Shown here: in pieces, positions 16,763 to 25,842 of the stretch
Position numbering within the stretch: the first letter of the stretch is position 1
Layout: the number at the start of each line of letters is the position of its first letter
From: Nocardioides sp. Root122
Lineage (GTDB): Bacteria; Actinomycetota; Actinomycetes; Propionibacteriales; Nocardioidaceae
Assembly: GCF_001425025.1 (NCBI RefSeq)
Contig: NZ_LMDE01000001.1
Span: 292,751 to 356,750 of the forward strand
Length of the DNA stretch: 64,000 nt
Direction: 5' to 3'
Translations under genes and position numbers: made by a program
Notes under the pieces: model-generated
What the model was told of the DNA's origin: nothing
Database searches by the model: none
Seen by the model: the letters and a program-made list of their open reading frames with translations, nothing else

Positions 16763-18099
16763 CGGCGTACCTCCTCGAGCGCGCCTGGCTGCCGTCGTCC
16801 GACGGCGGCCGCTTCTGCGACGACGTGCTCGTCGAGGTGGAGGACGGCCGGTTCACGTCGGTGACGCCCGACGCCGACCCGCCGCGCGCCATTCCCGTGC
16901 GCGGCCTCGTCGTGCCGGGCCTCGCCAACACCCACAGCCACGCCTTCCACCGCGCCCTGCGCGGGCGCACCCAGCGCGAGCGCGGGACGTTCTGGACCTG
17001 GCGCGACCAGATGTACGACGTCGCCGCCCGGCTCGACCCCGACACCTACCTCGCCCTGGCGCGGGCGACCTACCGCGAGATGGCCGCCGCCGGGATCACG
17101 TGCGTCGGCGAGTTCCACTACCTCCACCACCAGCCCGACGGCTCGCGCTACGCCGACCCCAACGAGATGGGGCAGGCGCTCGTGCACGCCGCCCGCGAGG
17201 CGGGTCTGCGGATCACCCTCCTCGACACCCTCTACCTCTCCTCCGGCTTCGGTGCCGCGCCCGAGGGCGCCCAGGTGCGCTACAGCGACGGCTCGGTGGA
17301 GGCGTGGATCGACCGCGTCAGCGGCCTCGAGGCGCGCTTCGCCCGCACCTCCGCCACCGAGAAGCTCGGCGCCGCGGTCCACTCCGTGCGCGCCGTGCCC
17401 GCCACCGACCTCGCCGCGGTCGCGGCCTGGGTCGGGGACCGGCCCTTCCACGTCCACCTCTCCGAGCAGGTCGCCGAGAACGACGCCTGCCGCGAGGCGT
17501 ACGGCGTCACGCCCACGCGGCTGCTCGCCGACCACGGCCTGCTCCGGCGCTCGACCTCACTGGTGCACGCCACCCACCTCACGGAGGACGACGTCGCGCT
17601 CATCGGCGGCGCTGGCGCGTTCGCGTCGTTCTGCCCGACCACCGAGCGCGACCTCGGTGACGGCATCGGCCCGTCGCGGCAGCTCCACGACGCCGGCGCC
17701 CGGCTGACCCTGGGGAGCGACAGCCATGCGGTCATCGATCCCTTCGAGGAGATGCGCGCGCTGGAGCTCGACGAGCGGCTGGCGACCCGGCAGCGCGGGC
17801 ACTGGAGCGCGCCCGAGCTGCTGACCGCGGCGACCGTCGACGGCCACGCCTCGCTCGGCTGGGACGACGCCGGGTCGATCGCGGTCGGGCAGCGCGCCGA
17901 CCTCGTCGTGGTCGATCCCGCCAGCCCGCGCACCGCGGGGGCCGGGCGCGACGAGGGCGCGGTCGTCTTCGCGGCGGCCGCCGAGGACGTGCAGCGGGTG
18001 ATGGCGGACGGCCGCTGGATCGTGGAGGAGGGCCAGCGCTACGACATCGGGCTCGAGCTGGAGCAGGCCGTCGCCCGGACCTGGGGAGAGGCGCGATGA
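16759..18099 (+). CDS. hutF: Formimidoylglutamate deiminase
   Basis: A 446-aa amidohydrolase-superfamily protein. Zinc ligands are in [18 protein letters not shown] and the later [21 protein letters not shown] and [13 protein letters not shown] are HutF-specific stretches. It deaminates N-formimino-L-glutamate to N-formyl-L-glutamate and ammonia in the five-step histidine degradation route. Start and stop overlap both neighbours by ATGA, so the three hut genes are translated together. hutU and hutH are not in the window. Confidence 0.92.
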   Translation: MTAYLLERAWLPSSDGGRFCDDVLVEVEDGRFTSVTPDADPPRAIPVRGLVVPGLANTHSHAFHRALRGRTQRERGTFWTWRDQMYDVAARLDPDTYLALARATYREMAAAGITCVGEFHYLHHQPDGSRYADPNEMGQALVHAAREAGLRITLLDTLYLSSGFGAAPEGAQVRYSDGSVEAWIDRVSGLEARFARTSATEKLGAAVHSVRAVPATDLAAVAAWVGDRPFHVHLSEQVAENDACREAYGVTPTRLLADHGLLRRSTSLVHATHLTEDDVALIGGAGAFASFCPTTERDLGDGIGPSRQLHDAGARLTLGSDSHAVIDPFEEMRALELDERLATRQRGHWSAPELLTAATVDGHASLGWDDAGSIAVGQRADLVVVDPASPRTAGAGRDEGAVVFAAAAEDVQRVMADGRWIVEEGQRYDIGLELEQAVARTWGEAR

Positions 18100-19268
18100 C
18101 GGCCACGGTGATCACCGGCATCGGCGAGCTGGCCACCAACGATCCGACGCGGGCCGAGCAGGGCGGCCTCCTCGGCCTGCTCGCCGACGCCGCGGTCGTC
18201 GTCGAGGGCAGCCGCATCGCCTGGGTGGGCCCGGCGGCCGAGGCCCCGGAGGCCGACGTCCGGGTCGACGCCGGCGGGCGCGCCGTGATCCCCGGCTTCG
18301 TCGACTCGCACAGCCACCTCGTCTTCGCGGGCGACCGCTCGGCGGAGTTCGAGGCGCGGATGACCGGCCAGCCCTACACCGCCGGCGGCATCCGCACGAC
18401 CGTCGCCCGCACCCGGGCCGCCACCGACGAGCAGCTCACCTCGCACGTCGCCCGGCTCGTCGCCGAGATGCGGGCGCAGGGCACCACCACCGTGGAGATC
18501 AAGAGCGGCTACGGGCTGTCGGTGCACGACGAGGCCCGCAGCCTCGCGGTGGCGCGGCAGTTCACCGACGAGACCACCTTTCTCGGCGCCCACGTGGTGC
18601 CGGCTGACACCACGCCCGAGGACTACGTCGACCTCGTCACCGGCCCCATGCTCGCGGCCGCGGCACCGCACGCCCGGTGGATCGACGTGTTCTGCGAGGA
18701 CGGCGCCTTCGACGTCGACCAGGCACGAACCATCCTGGCGGCGGGGTCCGACAGCGGCCTGCGCGGGCGGCTCCACGCCAACCAGCTGACGTACGGTGGC
18801 GGCGTGCGGCTGGCCTGCGAGCTCGGCCTGGTCGCGGTCGACCACTGCACCTTCCTCAGCCCGCTGGACATCGAGTCGCTGAGCGACTCAGGGACGATCG
18901 CGACGCTGCTGCCGGGCGTGGAGTTCTCCACCCGGCAGCCCTATCCCGACGCCCGCGGACTGCTCGACGCGGGCGTGCGGGTCGCGCTCGCCAGCGACTG
19001 CAACCCCGGCTCCTGCTTCACCTCCTCGATGGCCCTCTGCATCGCCCTGGCGGTCCGCGAGATGCGGATGAGCCCGGCAGAGGCGCTCCACGCCGCGACG
19101 GCCACTGGTGCCGCCGCGCTCGACCGCGACGACGTCGGCGTGATCGCGCCCGGCAAGGCCGCCGACCTCGCCCTGCTGGACGCGCCGTCGTACGTCCACC
19201 TCGCCTACCGCCCCGGCGTCCCGCTGGTCGCGGGCGTCTGGCAGCACGGTCGCCCGGTCGCCGGGTAG
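18096..19268 (+). CDS. hutI: Imidazolonepropionase
   Basis: A 390-aa protein. [20 protein letters not shown] (metal HxH plus substrate residues), [47 protein letters not shown] and [13 protein letters not shown] are the classical HutI blocks. It opens imidazolone-5-propionate to N-formimino-L-glutamate, the substrate of the adjacent HutF. It is last in the operon; a nested palindromic repeat begins at 19264, at its very stop. Confidence 0.95.
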   Translation: MTATVITGIGELATNDPTRAEQGGLLGLLADAAVVVEGSRIAWVGPAAEAPEADVRVDAGGRAVIPGFVDSHSHLVFAGDRSAEFEARMTGQPYTAGGIRTTVARTRAATDEQLTSHVARLVAEMRAQGTTTVEIKSGYGLSVHDEARSLAVARQFTDETTFLGAHVVPADTTPEDYVDLVTGPMLAAAAPHARWIDVFCEDGAFDVDQARTILAAGSDSGLRGRLHANQLTYGGGVRLACELGLVAVDHCTFLSPLDIESLSDSGTIATLLPGVEFSTRQPYPDARGLLDAGVRVALASDCNPGSCFTSSMALCIALAVREMRMSPAEALHAATATGAAALDRDDVGVIAPGKAADLALLDAPSYVHLAYRPGVPLVAGVWQHGRPVAG

Positions 19269-19395
19269 TCCAGTGGTCAGCGGCTGTCCGCGCATCTCGG
19301 GGTAGTCCAGTGGGAAGTCGTCGTCGAGGAAGGTCATCGGCAGCCATTCGCCACTGGACTACCCCGGTCGGGCAACCGGTGGCCACTGGACTACC
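19264..19395. repeat. Nested palindromic repeat (family B)
   Basis: GGTAGTCCAGTGG occurs directly at 19264-19276 and 19301-19313 and inverted (CCACTGGACTACC) at 19351-19363 and 19383-19395, giving two nested hairpins. A related element with GGTGGTCCAGTGG and CCACTGGACCGCC is at 29905-29967. It lies immediately behind hutI and could act as a terminator or as an IHF/gyrase-type REP element. A further CTACCTCAG/CTGAGGTAG pair follows to about 19435. Confidence 0.85.
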
Positions 19396-19540
19396 TCAGA
19401 CGGGTGTCGTACGCCGCTGGGCGCGCATCTGAGGTAGCCGGGCGGGCGTGGATAGGGCACCCGCCCGATGTCCGGGCCTACCTCAGCGACGCAATCTCTC
19501 CTCACGGTCCAGCCAGGACCGTGGAGAAGAGGAGAATCAC

Positions 19541-19657
19541 ATGTTCGCCACCGACAGCTTCCTGAGTGCCGAGATCGCCTACCGCCAGGACAAGGTCCGC
19601 AAGGACTACGGCGTTCGTCGCTGGACCCGGGTCCGCGCCGACGACACCCAGAAGTGA
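19541..19657 (+). CDS. 38-aa basic peptide upstream of a LuxR regulator
   Basis: The ATG at 19541 has a very strong ribosome site (GAGAAGAGGAGA, 5 nt spacer). The product begins MFATDSFLSAEIAYRQDKV and is rich in Arg and Lys in its second half, predicting one amphipathic helix with a basic tail. Its TGA overlaps a GTG (19654) that is in frame with the large LuxR gene, so translation could be coupled. Short basic peptides of this look precede regulators in other actinobacteria, but I cannot assign a function. It might be a leader peptide or a genuine small protein. Confidence 0.6.
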   Translation: MFATDSFLSAEIAYRQDKVRKDYGVRRWTRVRADDTQK

Positions 19658-19701
19658 CCCGCACCGCGATCGACCCGCCAGTGTCGGAGCGGCACGACAC
19701 A

Positions 19702-22629
19702 ATGTCGTCCGTGCCGGCCCTGAGGACCACCGATCTCATCGGACGCGATGCCGAGCTGGAGCAGCTGACTGCCCAGCTCGGCATTCGCACGTCCGGGGGC
19801 GAGCCGTCCGTGCGCGCGATGCTCGTGGCGGGCGACGCCGGCGTCGGCAAGACCCGTGTGCTGATGGCCCTGCGCGACGCCGCCCTCGAGGCCGGCTGGC
19901 AGGTCGTGGCGGGGCACTGCCTCGACCTCGCCGACAGCTCCCTTCCCTACCTCCCCTTCTCGGAGGTCCTCGGTCGGGTGATGGCCGACCGGTCCGACGT
20001 GGCGACCCGCGTCCTCGACCAGCACCCCACGCTCGCCCGCCTGCAGCCGGGCAGGCGGATCCGCAGCAGCGAGACCGCGTCGGGCGACCAGGCCCTCGAC
20101 CGCGGCAACGTCTACGACGCGTTCGGCGACCTCCTCTCCGCCGTCGCCGAGCAGGCGCCGCTCCTCGTCATGGTCGAGGACGCCCACTGGGCCGACGAGT
20201 CGACGCGCGACATGCTGAGCTTCCTGTTCTCCCGCACCGTCCCGGGCGTCTCGCTCGTCGTCTCCTACCGCGCCGACGACCTCCACCGCCGCCACCCGCT
20301 GCGTCGCCAGGTCGCGGAGTGGATGCGGCTGCGCGGCGTCGACCGGCTGCACCTCGAGCCGCTCTCCGACGACGACGTACGCCTGCTCGTCCGCGCGCTG
20401 CACCCCTCGACGATGTCCGAGGCTGAATACACCTCGATCGTCGACCGCGCCGAGGGCAACCCCTTCTTCATCGAGGAGCTCGTCGGGGCCGCGTGGTCCG
20501 GGCAGGTGCCGGGCGAGCTCGCCGACGTGCTGCTCGTCCACCTCGACCGCCTCGACGAGACCACCCGCAAGGTGGTGCGGATCATCTCGGTCGCGGGTCG
20601 CCAGGTCAGCCACGAGCTGCTGGCTGCCGTCTCCGACCTCGGCCCCGCCGAGCTCGAGGGCGCGCTGCGCAACGCCGTGGAGTCGCACGTCCTCGTGGCC
20701 TCGCGTGGTGGCACCTACGCCTTCCGGCACGCGCTCCTCGGCGAGGCCGTCTACGACGACCTGCTGCCGGGGGAGCGGGTCCGGCTGCACGCCGACTTCG
20801 TCGCCGCCCTGGGCGAGGGTCGCGCCGTGGGCACCGCCGCGGAGCTCGCCCAGCACGCGCGCCGCGCCGACGACCGCCCGGTGGCGGTCCGAGCCTCGAT
20901 CGAGGCCGGGGAGGAGGCACTGGCCGTGGGTGGACCGTCCGAGGCCGCGACCCACTTCCTCGACGCCCTCGAGCTGATCGACACGTCCCGCACCCCGATC
21001 GCCGACGTGGACGCCTCCGCGCTGGCGCGCAAGTGCGCGGACGCGCTGATCGCAGCCGGGCGGGTGCCCAAGGCCGTCAAGGTGCTGCGGGGCCGACTGG
21101 CGGCGCTCCCGGCCGAGGACACCGGGGTCGACCGAGGGCAGCTGCTGACGTCGCTGGCAGCCGCCCTGATGCTCACCGACACCACCGAGTCGCCGAGCGA
21201 CATCGCGGCCGAGGCGGTGGCCCTCCTCAGCGCCGCCCCGCCCAAGCTCCTGGGCCGCGCACTCCTCGTCCGCGCGCAGAGCCTGAGCAGCTGGCACGAC
21301 GACGAGGCGCGCGCCGCCGCGCTGGAGGCGCTGTCGCTCGCCGAGCGCAACGACCTCACGAGCCTGGCCGTCGAGGTGCAGACCACCCTCGCCGGCCTTG
21401 ACCCCGCGGGCGGCGACGACCCCGGCACGGGCTGGCGCGCGGCCGCGGAGCGCGCCCGTCGCGCCGGCTTCATCGAGCCGGAGCTGCGCGCCCTCTACTT
21501 CCTCGCGCGGACCCACCACGACCGCGGCGACCTCGCGGCGGCGGTCGAGGCCTACCGCGAGGTCCTCGCGCGCAGCGAGGTCGACGGTCTCACCTGGTCC
21601 CCCTACCCCGCTGAGGCGCGCGTGCTGATGTCGGCGGCGCTGACCCACCAGGGCCGGCTCGACGAGGCCTTCGACCTCCTCGACGTGAGCGGGCAGAACC
21701 CGCCGATGGTCTACGAGTGGCTCTACTTCGCCCATCAGATGCTCATCACGATCGGCATCCGCGGGGAGCAGAAGCCCAAGGCGCTCGAACGGCTGCGCGA
21801 CTACTGGGGCACCGACGGCCTCACCGCCATCTCGGCGGCGAGCGCCGAGATCATGTGGAGCGCCTCGGTCGGCGACGCCGCACGCGCCACCCGGGTCTAC
21901 GACGACGTGGTCGCCACGGTCGTGCCGCTGTGGCACGACTGGTTCCAGGCCCGGCTCCGCCTTGCCACGCTCGTCATCGGCGCCATCGCCAACGCCGCAC
22001 CTCGTCAGTCCGCCGACGAGCGGGCCGCGGCCGGCGTCGAGGTCGATCGGATGATGGCCGACGGCGGCCGGGTCATCGACTTCTACGCCCCCTACGACGG
22101 CAGCCACGGCCCCGAATACCGCATGTGGGTCACGCGCCGCGCCGCCGAGCACCTGCGCTGGCGCTGGCTGGCGCAGGTCGACCCGCCCACGAGCGACGAG
22201 CTGGTCGCCGCCTGGCGTGCCGCGGAGGAGACGGCGATGGCCTACGGCAGCGTGCCCGAGATCGCCCAGACCCGGGTCCGCCTCGCCGGCGTCCTGCGGG
22301 CAGCGGGTGGCGCCGCAGCCGCGCGCGAGGTGGCCGACCGGGCCCGCGAGGCCGCGCACGCCATGCGGTCCACCGCCCTGACGGCGGAGCTGACCGCGCA
22401 GGGATCGGCGCCCGCGCCGGCGACCGCCACCGACACGGTGACGCTGACGCCGCGTGAGTCGGAGATCCTGGCGCTGGTGGCCGAGGGCCGCTCCAACGGC
22501 GAGATCGGCAAGCAGCTGTTCATCAGCACCAAGACCGTGTCGGTGCACGTCTCCAACATCCTCGCCAAGCTCGACGCGGCCTCCCGCACCGAGGCGGCTG
22601 CCGTCGCGCGGCGTCGCGGCCTCCTGTGA
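19702..22629 (+). CDS. Large ATP-binding LuxR-family (LAL-type) transcriptional regulator
   Basis: A 975-aa protein. The AAA domain has LIGRDAELEQL, Walker A GDAGVGKT near residue 45 and Walker B LLVMVEDAHWADE near 155. A long TPR-like helical middle covers about residues 400-890. The C-terminal LuxR helix-turn-helix is LTPRESEILALVAEGRSNGEIG followed by VSVHVSNILAKLDAASRTEA. The ATG at 19702 is used; a GTG at 19654, overlapping the stop of the 38-aa peptide, would add 16 residues and is a serious alternative. LAL regulators activate carbohydrate or secondary metabolism genes; the target is unknown. Confidence 0.9.
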   Translation: MSSVPALRTTDLIGRDAELEQLTAQLGIRTSGGEPSVRAMLVAGDAGVGKTRVLMALRDAALEAGWQVVAGHCLDLADSSLPYLPFSEVLGRVMADRSDVATRVLDQHPTLARLQPGRRIRSSETASGDQALDRGNVYDAFGDLLSAVAEQAPLLVMVEDAHWADESTRDMLSFLFSRTVPGVSLVVSYRADDLHRRHPLRRQVAEWMRLRGVDRLHLEPLSDDDVRLLVRALHPSTMSEAEYTSIVDRAEGNPFFIEELVGAAWSGQVPGELADVLLVHLDRLDETTRKVVRIISVAGRQVSHELLAAVSDLGPAELEGALRNAVESHVLVASRGGTYAFRHALLGEAVYDDLLPGERVRLHADFVAALGEGRAVGTAAELAQHARRADDRPVAVRASIEAGEEALAVGGPSEAATHFLDALELIDTSRTPIADVDASALARKCADALIAAGRVPKAVKVLRGRLAALPAEDTGVDRGQLLTSLAAALMLTDTTESPSDIAAEAVALLSAAPPKLLGRALLVRAQSLSSWHDDEARAAALEALSLAERNDLTSLAVEVQTTLAGLDPAGGDDPGTGWRAAAERARRAGFIEPELRALYFLARTHHDRGDLAAAVEAYREVLARSEVDGLTWSPYPAEARVLMSAALTHQGRLDEAFDLLDVSGQNPPMVYEWLYFAHQMLITIGIRGEQKPKALERLRDYWGTDGLTAISAASAEIMWSASVGDAARATRVYDDVVATVVPLWHDWFQARLRLATLVIGAIANAAPRQSADERAAAGVEVDRMMADGGRVIDFYAPYDGSHGPEYRMWVTRRAAEHLRWRWLAQVDPPTSDELVAAWRAAEETAMAYGSVPEIAQTRVRLAGVLRAAGGAAAAREVADRAREAAHAMRSTALTAELTAQGSAPAPATATDTVTLTPRESEILALVAEGRSNGEIGKQLFISTKTVSVHVSNILAKLDAASRTEAAAVARRRGLL

Positions 22630-22661
22630 GGCCGTGCTGAGGCATCGGCAAGACTGCGGCC

Positions 22662-23420
22662 ATGCCTGACTTCCGGTGCTCGCTCGCCAGCCTCACCGAC
22701 GACGAGCCGATCATCGGCACCGCGCCGACCGACCCCGAGGTCCTGCTGGTCGAGGCGCCTGGCCCGTGGGGTCGCGACGCCGTCACCGACAACCGGCTGC
22801 CCGCGACGGTCCGCGAGCACCTCGGCGGGCTGGACCTCAAGGTCCTCCTGCTGCGGCGCTACGACGGGGGCGCCGGCCCGGGGACGCACGTCTTCCACGC
22901 TCGCGCCACCGCCGACGGGTTCGACGTCCGCGGCACGGTGCTCGACCGACCCGAGGACCTCGTCGACCTCGACCTGGCCGGCCTGCCGGCGTACGACGGA
23001 CCGCTGTGGCTGGTCTGCACCAACGGCAAGCGCGACCGGTGCTGCGCCGAGATCGGCCGCCCGATCGCCGGGCTGCTCACCCAGGAGTGGCCGGAGGGCA
23101 CGTGGGAGACCACGCACCTCGGCGGCCACCGGTTCTCCGGCACCCTGCTCGCCCTGCCGAGCGGTCTCACCCTCGGTCGTCTCGACACCGCCACCGTCCT
23201 GGCTGCGTGCGAGGCGGTGGACCGCGGCGAGGTCCCGACCGAGTGGATCCGCGGCCGCGCCGGGCGCCCCGGTGTCGAGCAGGTCCGCGAGCTGCACGTG
23301 CTCGCGGGCGGCGACCCCGACGACGAGGTCGTCGCCGTCCCGGGCCCGAGCCGCCGCCAGTCCTGCGGCGACGACAAGGTCAAGGGCACGACCCGCTTCG
23401 AGGTGCGGGCGACCCGGTGA
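22662..23420 (+). CDS. Sucrase/ferredoxin-like family protein
   Basis: A 252-aa protein. The C-terminal half carries CTNGKRDRCCAEIGRP, then TTHLGGHRFSGTLLALPSGLTLGRLD, the sucrase/ferredoxin-like (thioredoxin-fold, probable [2Fe-2S]) signature. Cysteines of the CxxxxxxxCC cluster are the likely metal ligands. The biochemical role is not known in bacteria. A second member follows at 24891, and the two flank an acidic repeat peptide and a JmjC/cupin oxygenase, suggesting one functional unit. Confidence 0.8.
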   Translation: MPDFRCSLASLTDDEPIIGTAPTDPEVLLVEAPGPWGRDAVTDNRLPATVREHLGGLDLKVLLLRRYDGGAGPGTHVFHARATADGFDVRGTVLDRPEDLVDLDLAGLPAYDGPLWLVCTNGKRDRCCAEIGRPIAGLLTQEWPEGTWETTHLGGHRFSGTLLALPSGLTLGRLDTATVLAACEAVDRGEVPTEWIRGRAGRPGVEQVRELHVLAGGDPDDEVVAVPGPSRRQSCGDDKVKGTTRFEVRATR

Positions 23421-23518
23421 CCTCGTCCCCAGGGGTGTGGGACGGTGGGAGTCCAGAGCACGAGACTCGCAGGTGTATCCGGGGCGGACCGTCCGTCGCG
23501 GCACGACGAGGAGGATCC

Positions 23519-23776
23519 ATGACGACGACTCCTGACAGCCCCCTGGGCGACGACGAGATCACCACGGAGGGCGCCGACCCGACCGGGGTCCCGGCCGCCC
23601 CCGGTGATGCAGACGGCGCGGACGCCGACGGCACGGACGGTGACTCGACCGACAGCACCGACGGCGACTCCACCGACAGTGACTCGACCGACGCGGACGG
23701 AACCGACGGCGACTCGACCGACAGCACCGACGGTGACTCCACCGACGCCGACGGCACGGACGGGTCCTCCCTCTGA
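23519..23776 (+). CDS. Acidic low-complexity peptide with Asp-Gly-Asp-Ser-Thr repeats
   Basis: An 85-aa protein with a strong GAGGAGGA ribosome site. Residues about 1-35 are a non-repetitive leader-like part ending in ADPTGVPAAPGDA. The rest consists of D-G-T-D-G-D-S-T-D and D-S-T-D-G-D-S-T-D units, with an approximately 17-residue block present twice. It has almost no hydrophobic residues and no Cys, Lys or Arg in the repeat. The DxDG pattern recalls calcium-binding loops of thrombospondin-3 or RTX type, but could equally be a substrate for modification. Its stop overlaps the CTG start of the oxygenase gene, so the two are probably co-translated. Function unknown. Confidence 0.75.
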   Translation: MTTTPDSPLGDDEITTEGADPTGVPAAPGDADGADADGTDGDSTDSTDGDSTDSDSTDADGTDGDSTDSTDGDSTDADGTDGSSL

Positions 23777-24894
23777 GCGCACTCGACCGCCTGACGGGCG
23801 ACGCCCAGACCTTCATCGACAAGGTCTGGGCGTCGCACGTCCACGTGCACCGCACCGACCCCGGCTTCGGCGCCGAGGTGCTCTCGCTCGCCGACGTCGA
23901 CCACCTGCTGACCGAGACCGGCGTCCGCACGCCCGCGATCCGGGTGGCCCGCAACGGCTCGGTGCTGCCCGACTCGTCGTTCACCCGCGGCGGCACCCTG
24001 GCCGGCAAGCCACTCACCGGCCTCGTCGACCCGGTCAAGCTGATGCGCCTGCACGACGAGGGCGCCACGATCGTGCTGCAGGGCCTCCAGCGCTACTGGA
24101 CCCCCGTCGGGGACCTGATCGCCGACCTCGAGCTCGAGCTCGGCCACCCCTGCCAGGCCAACGCCTACCTCACCCCGCCCGGAGCCCAGGGCTTCGCGGT
24201 GCACTCCGACTCCCACGACGTCTTCGTCGTGCAGACCCATGGCACCAAGCTGTGGGAGATCCACGGTGAGGGCGGCCCCGGCGAGCTGCTGCTCGAGCCG
24301 GCCGTCGTGGCCTACCTCCCGACCGGCACCCCGCACGCGGCGCGTGCGCAGGAAGCGGTCTCGCTCCACCTCACGATCGGCATCAACCAGCTGACCTGGC
24401 GCAGCCTGTTGCAGCGCGAGGTCGGCCGGCTGCTCGACGAGGTCCCCGACGACCACCTGCCTGCGGGCTACCTCGACGACCCAGCGCGACTGGCTGAAGG
24501 TGCCGGCGGCCACGTCGCCGCGCTCGTCGACGCCGTACGCCGCCTCGACCCCGCACTCATCGCCGCCGAGCAGGCCGAGCGGTTCCTCAGCGGGCGCCCC
24601 GCGCGTCTGCCGGGAGCACTGCTCGACCGCGCGTCGCTCGCCGGCCTCGACGCCACCACGCCGCTGCGACGTCGCGCCGGCCGCCCGTGCGTGCTGTCCG
24701 ACGACGGCGACGCGGTCCGGATGCTCATCGGCGACCGGGTGCTCCGCATCCCCGCGCGCGTGCGCCCGGCCCTGGAGCACGTCGCGGCGCACCGCGGGCT
24801 CACGCCCGCAGACCTGCCCGCGCTCGACCCGCAGAGCGCGCTGGTGCTGTGCCGTCGGCTGGTCCGGGAAGGGCTGCTCGAGGTCGTCCGGTGA
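23773..24894 (+). CDS. JmjC/cupin_4-family Fe(II)/2-oxoglutarate oxygenase-like protein
   Basis: A 373-aa protein. The double-stranded beta-helix core has HSDSHDVFVVQTHGTKLWEIH near residue 140 (HxD iron ligands) and GTPHAA near 190 (distal His), as in ribosomal oxygenases such as YcfD/RoxA, MINA and NO66. These hydroxylate Arg or His side chains of proteins. No ATG or GTG exists in the 36 codons ahead of GTG 23845, yet that stretch (LTGDAQTFIDKVW) matches the family N-terminus. I therefore place the start at CTG 23773, which overlaps the TGA of the acidic peptide. The substrate might be that peptide or a ribosomal protein. Confidence 0.8.
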   Translation: MSALDRLTGDAQTFIDKVWASHVHVHRTDPGFGAEVLSLADVDHLLTETGVRTPAIRVARNGSVLPDSSFTRGGTLAGKPLTGLVDPVKLMRLHDEGATIVLQGLQRYWTPVGDLIADLELELGHPCQANAYLTPPGAQGFAVHSDSHDVFVVQTHGTKLWEIHGEGGPGELLLEPAVVAYLPTGTPHAARAQEAVSLHLTIGINQLTWRSLLQREVGRLLDEVPDDHLPAGYLDDPARLAEGAGGHVAALVDAVRRLDPALIAAEQAERFLSGRPARLPGALLDRASLAGLDATTPLRRRAGRPCVLSDDGDAVRMLIGDRVLRIPARVRPALEHVAAHRGLTPADLPALDPQSALVLCRRLVREGLLEVVR

Positions 24895-25796
24895 CGGACT
24901 TCCGGTGCGCTGTGGCCAGCCGCGAGCGCGGCGACGAGCTCGCCGGCACCGCCTCGACCGTGCGCAGCTACCTCCTGCTCGAGCACGCCGGGCCGTGGGG
25001 CGCCGATGCGCTGCGCGACGCCCGCCTGCCCTACGGCCTCGGCGTGCACCTGCGTGAGGTGGCGGGCCGCCACCGGGTGCGCGTGCTCCTGGTACGCCGT
25101 CCCGGCCGGCGTGCCGGCGCCGGCGACGGCGGCGTACGGCTCTTCGCCTGCCGGGCGGCCGGTCCGGAGTCGTGGACCGAGACCACGCTGCTCAACGAGC
25201 TCAACGACGTGCGCGACCTCGACCTCGCGCCGCTGGGTGCCGGGCGCTCGCTCGGTCTCGAGCCGCATGCCGCGCCGTTGCTCGCGGTCTGCACCCATGG
25301 CCGCCACGACGCGTGCTGTGCCGAGCTCGGCCGGCCCGCCGCGCTCGCCCTCGCCCGGGGGCCGCACGCGGAGGACGTGTGGGAGACCTCGCACATCGGC
25401 GGTGACCGGTTCGCCGGCAACCTCGTCGTGCTGCCCCGCGGCCTCTACTACGGTGCGCTCGACGCCACGTCGGCCGTCGCCGTGGCCGACGCGACCGCGG
25501 CCGGCGAGGTGCTGCTCGACCACCTCCGCGGCCGCTCCGACCTGCCGATGGGCGCGCAGGCCGCCGACGTGGCGCTGCGGCGCGCGCTCGGCGTCACCGG
25601 CCTCGACGACGTCCTCGCCCGGTCGGTGCGGGTCGACGGCGACCTGACCACGAGCCGCTTCGACGTCGCCGGGCACGGCGCCCGCGAGGTCGTCGTACGC
25701 CGCGTGGTGGGCGACACGGCCCACCAGCTCACCTGCTCCGCCCGGCGCGACAACCCGGTGCCGCGCCACGAGGTCCTCGAGGTCCGCGAGGCCTGA
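24891..25796 (+). CDS. Sucrase/ferredoxin-like family protein, second copy
   Basis: A 301-aa protein starting at GTG 24891, which overlaps the oxygenase stop (GTGA). It has CTHGRHDACCAELGRP and TSHIGGDRFAGNLVVLPRGLYYGALD, parallel to the first copy at 22662, and an extra C-terminal domain of about 100 residues (DLPMGAQAADVALRRALG...). The two copies share layout but are clearly diverged. Tight coupling to the oxygenase suggests it supplies electrons or iron-sulphur redox function to it; this is an inference. Confidence 0.8.
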   Translation: MTDFRCAVASRERGDELAGTASTVRSYLLLEHAGPWGADALRDARLPYGLGVHLREVAGRHRVRVLLVRRPGRRAGAGDGGVRLFACRAAGPESWTETTLLNELNDVRDLDLAPLGAGRSLGLEPHAAPLLAVCTHGRHDACCAELGRPAALALARGPHAEDVWETSHIGGDRFAGNLVVLPRGLYYGALDATSAVAVADATAAGEVLLDHLRGRSDLPMGAQAADVALRRALGVTGLDDVLARSVRVDGDLTTSRFDVAGHGAREVVVRRVVGDTAHQLTCSARRDNPVPRHEVLEVREA

Positions 25797-25842
25797 GAAA
25801 GTCGCGCGCACCGTCGCGCGCCCGGTGGGAGACTGACCGCTC

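Noticed and set aside
19606..22548. Long minus-strand open frame opposite the LuxR regulator
   Set aside because: No recognisable domain; the plus strand encodes P-loop, Walker B and HTH motifs in order.
23638..23765. Possible CRISPR-like short tandem repeat
   Set aside because: Units are contiguous without spacers, in frame with a coding sequence, and have a strong ribosome site upstream.
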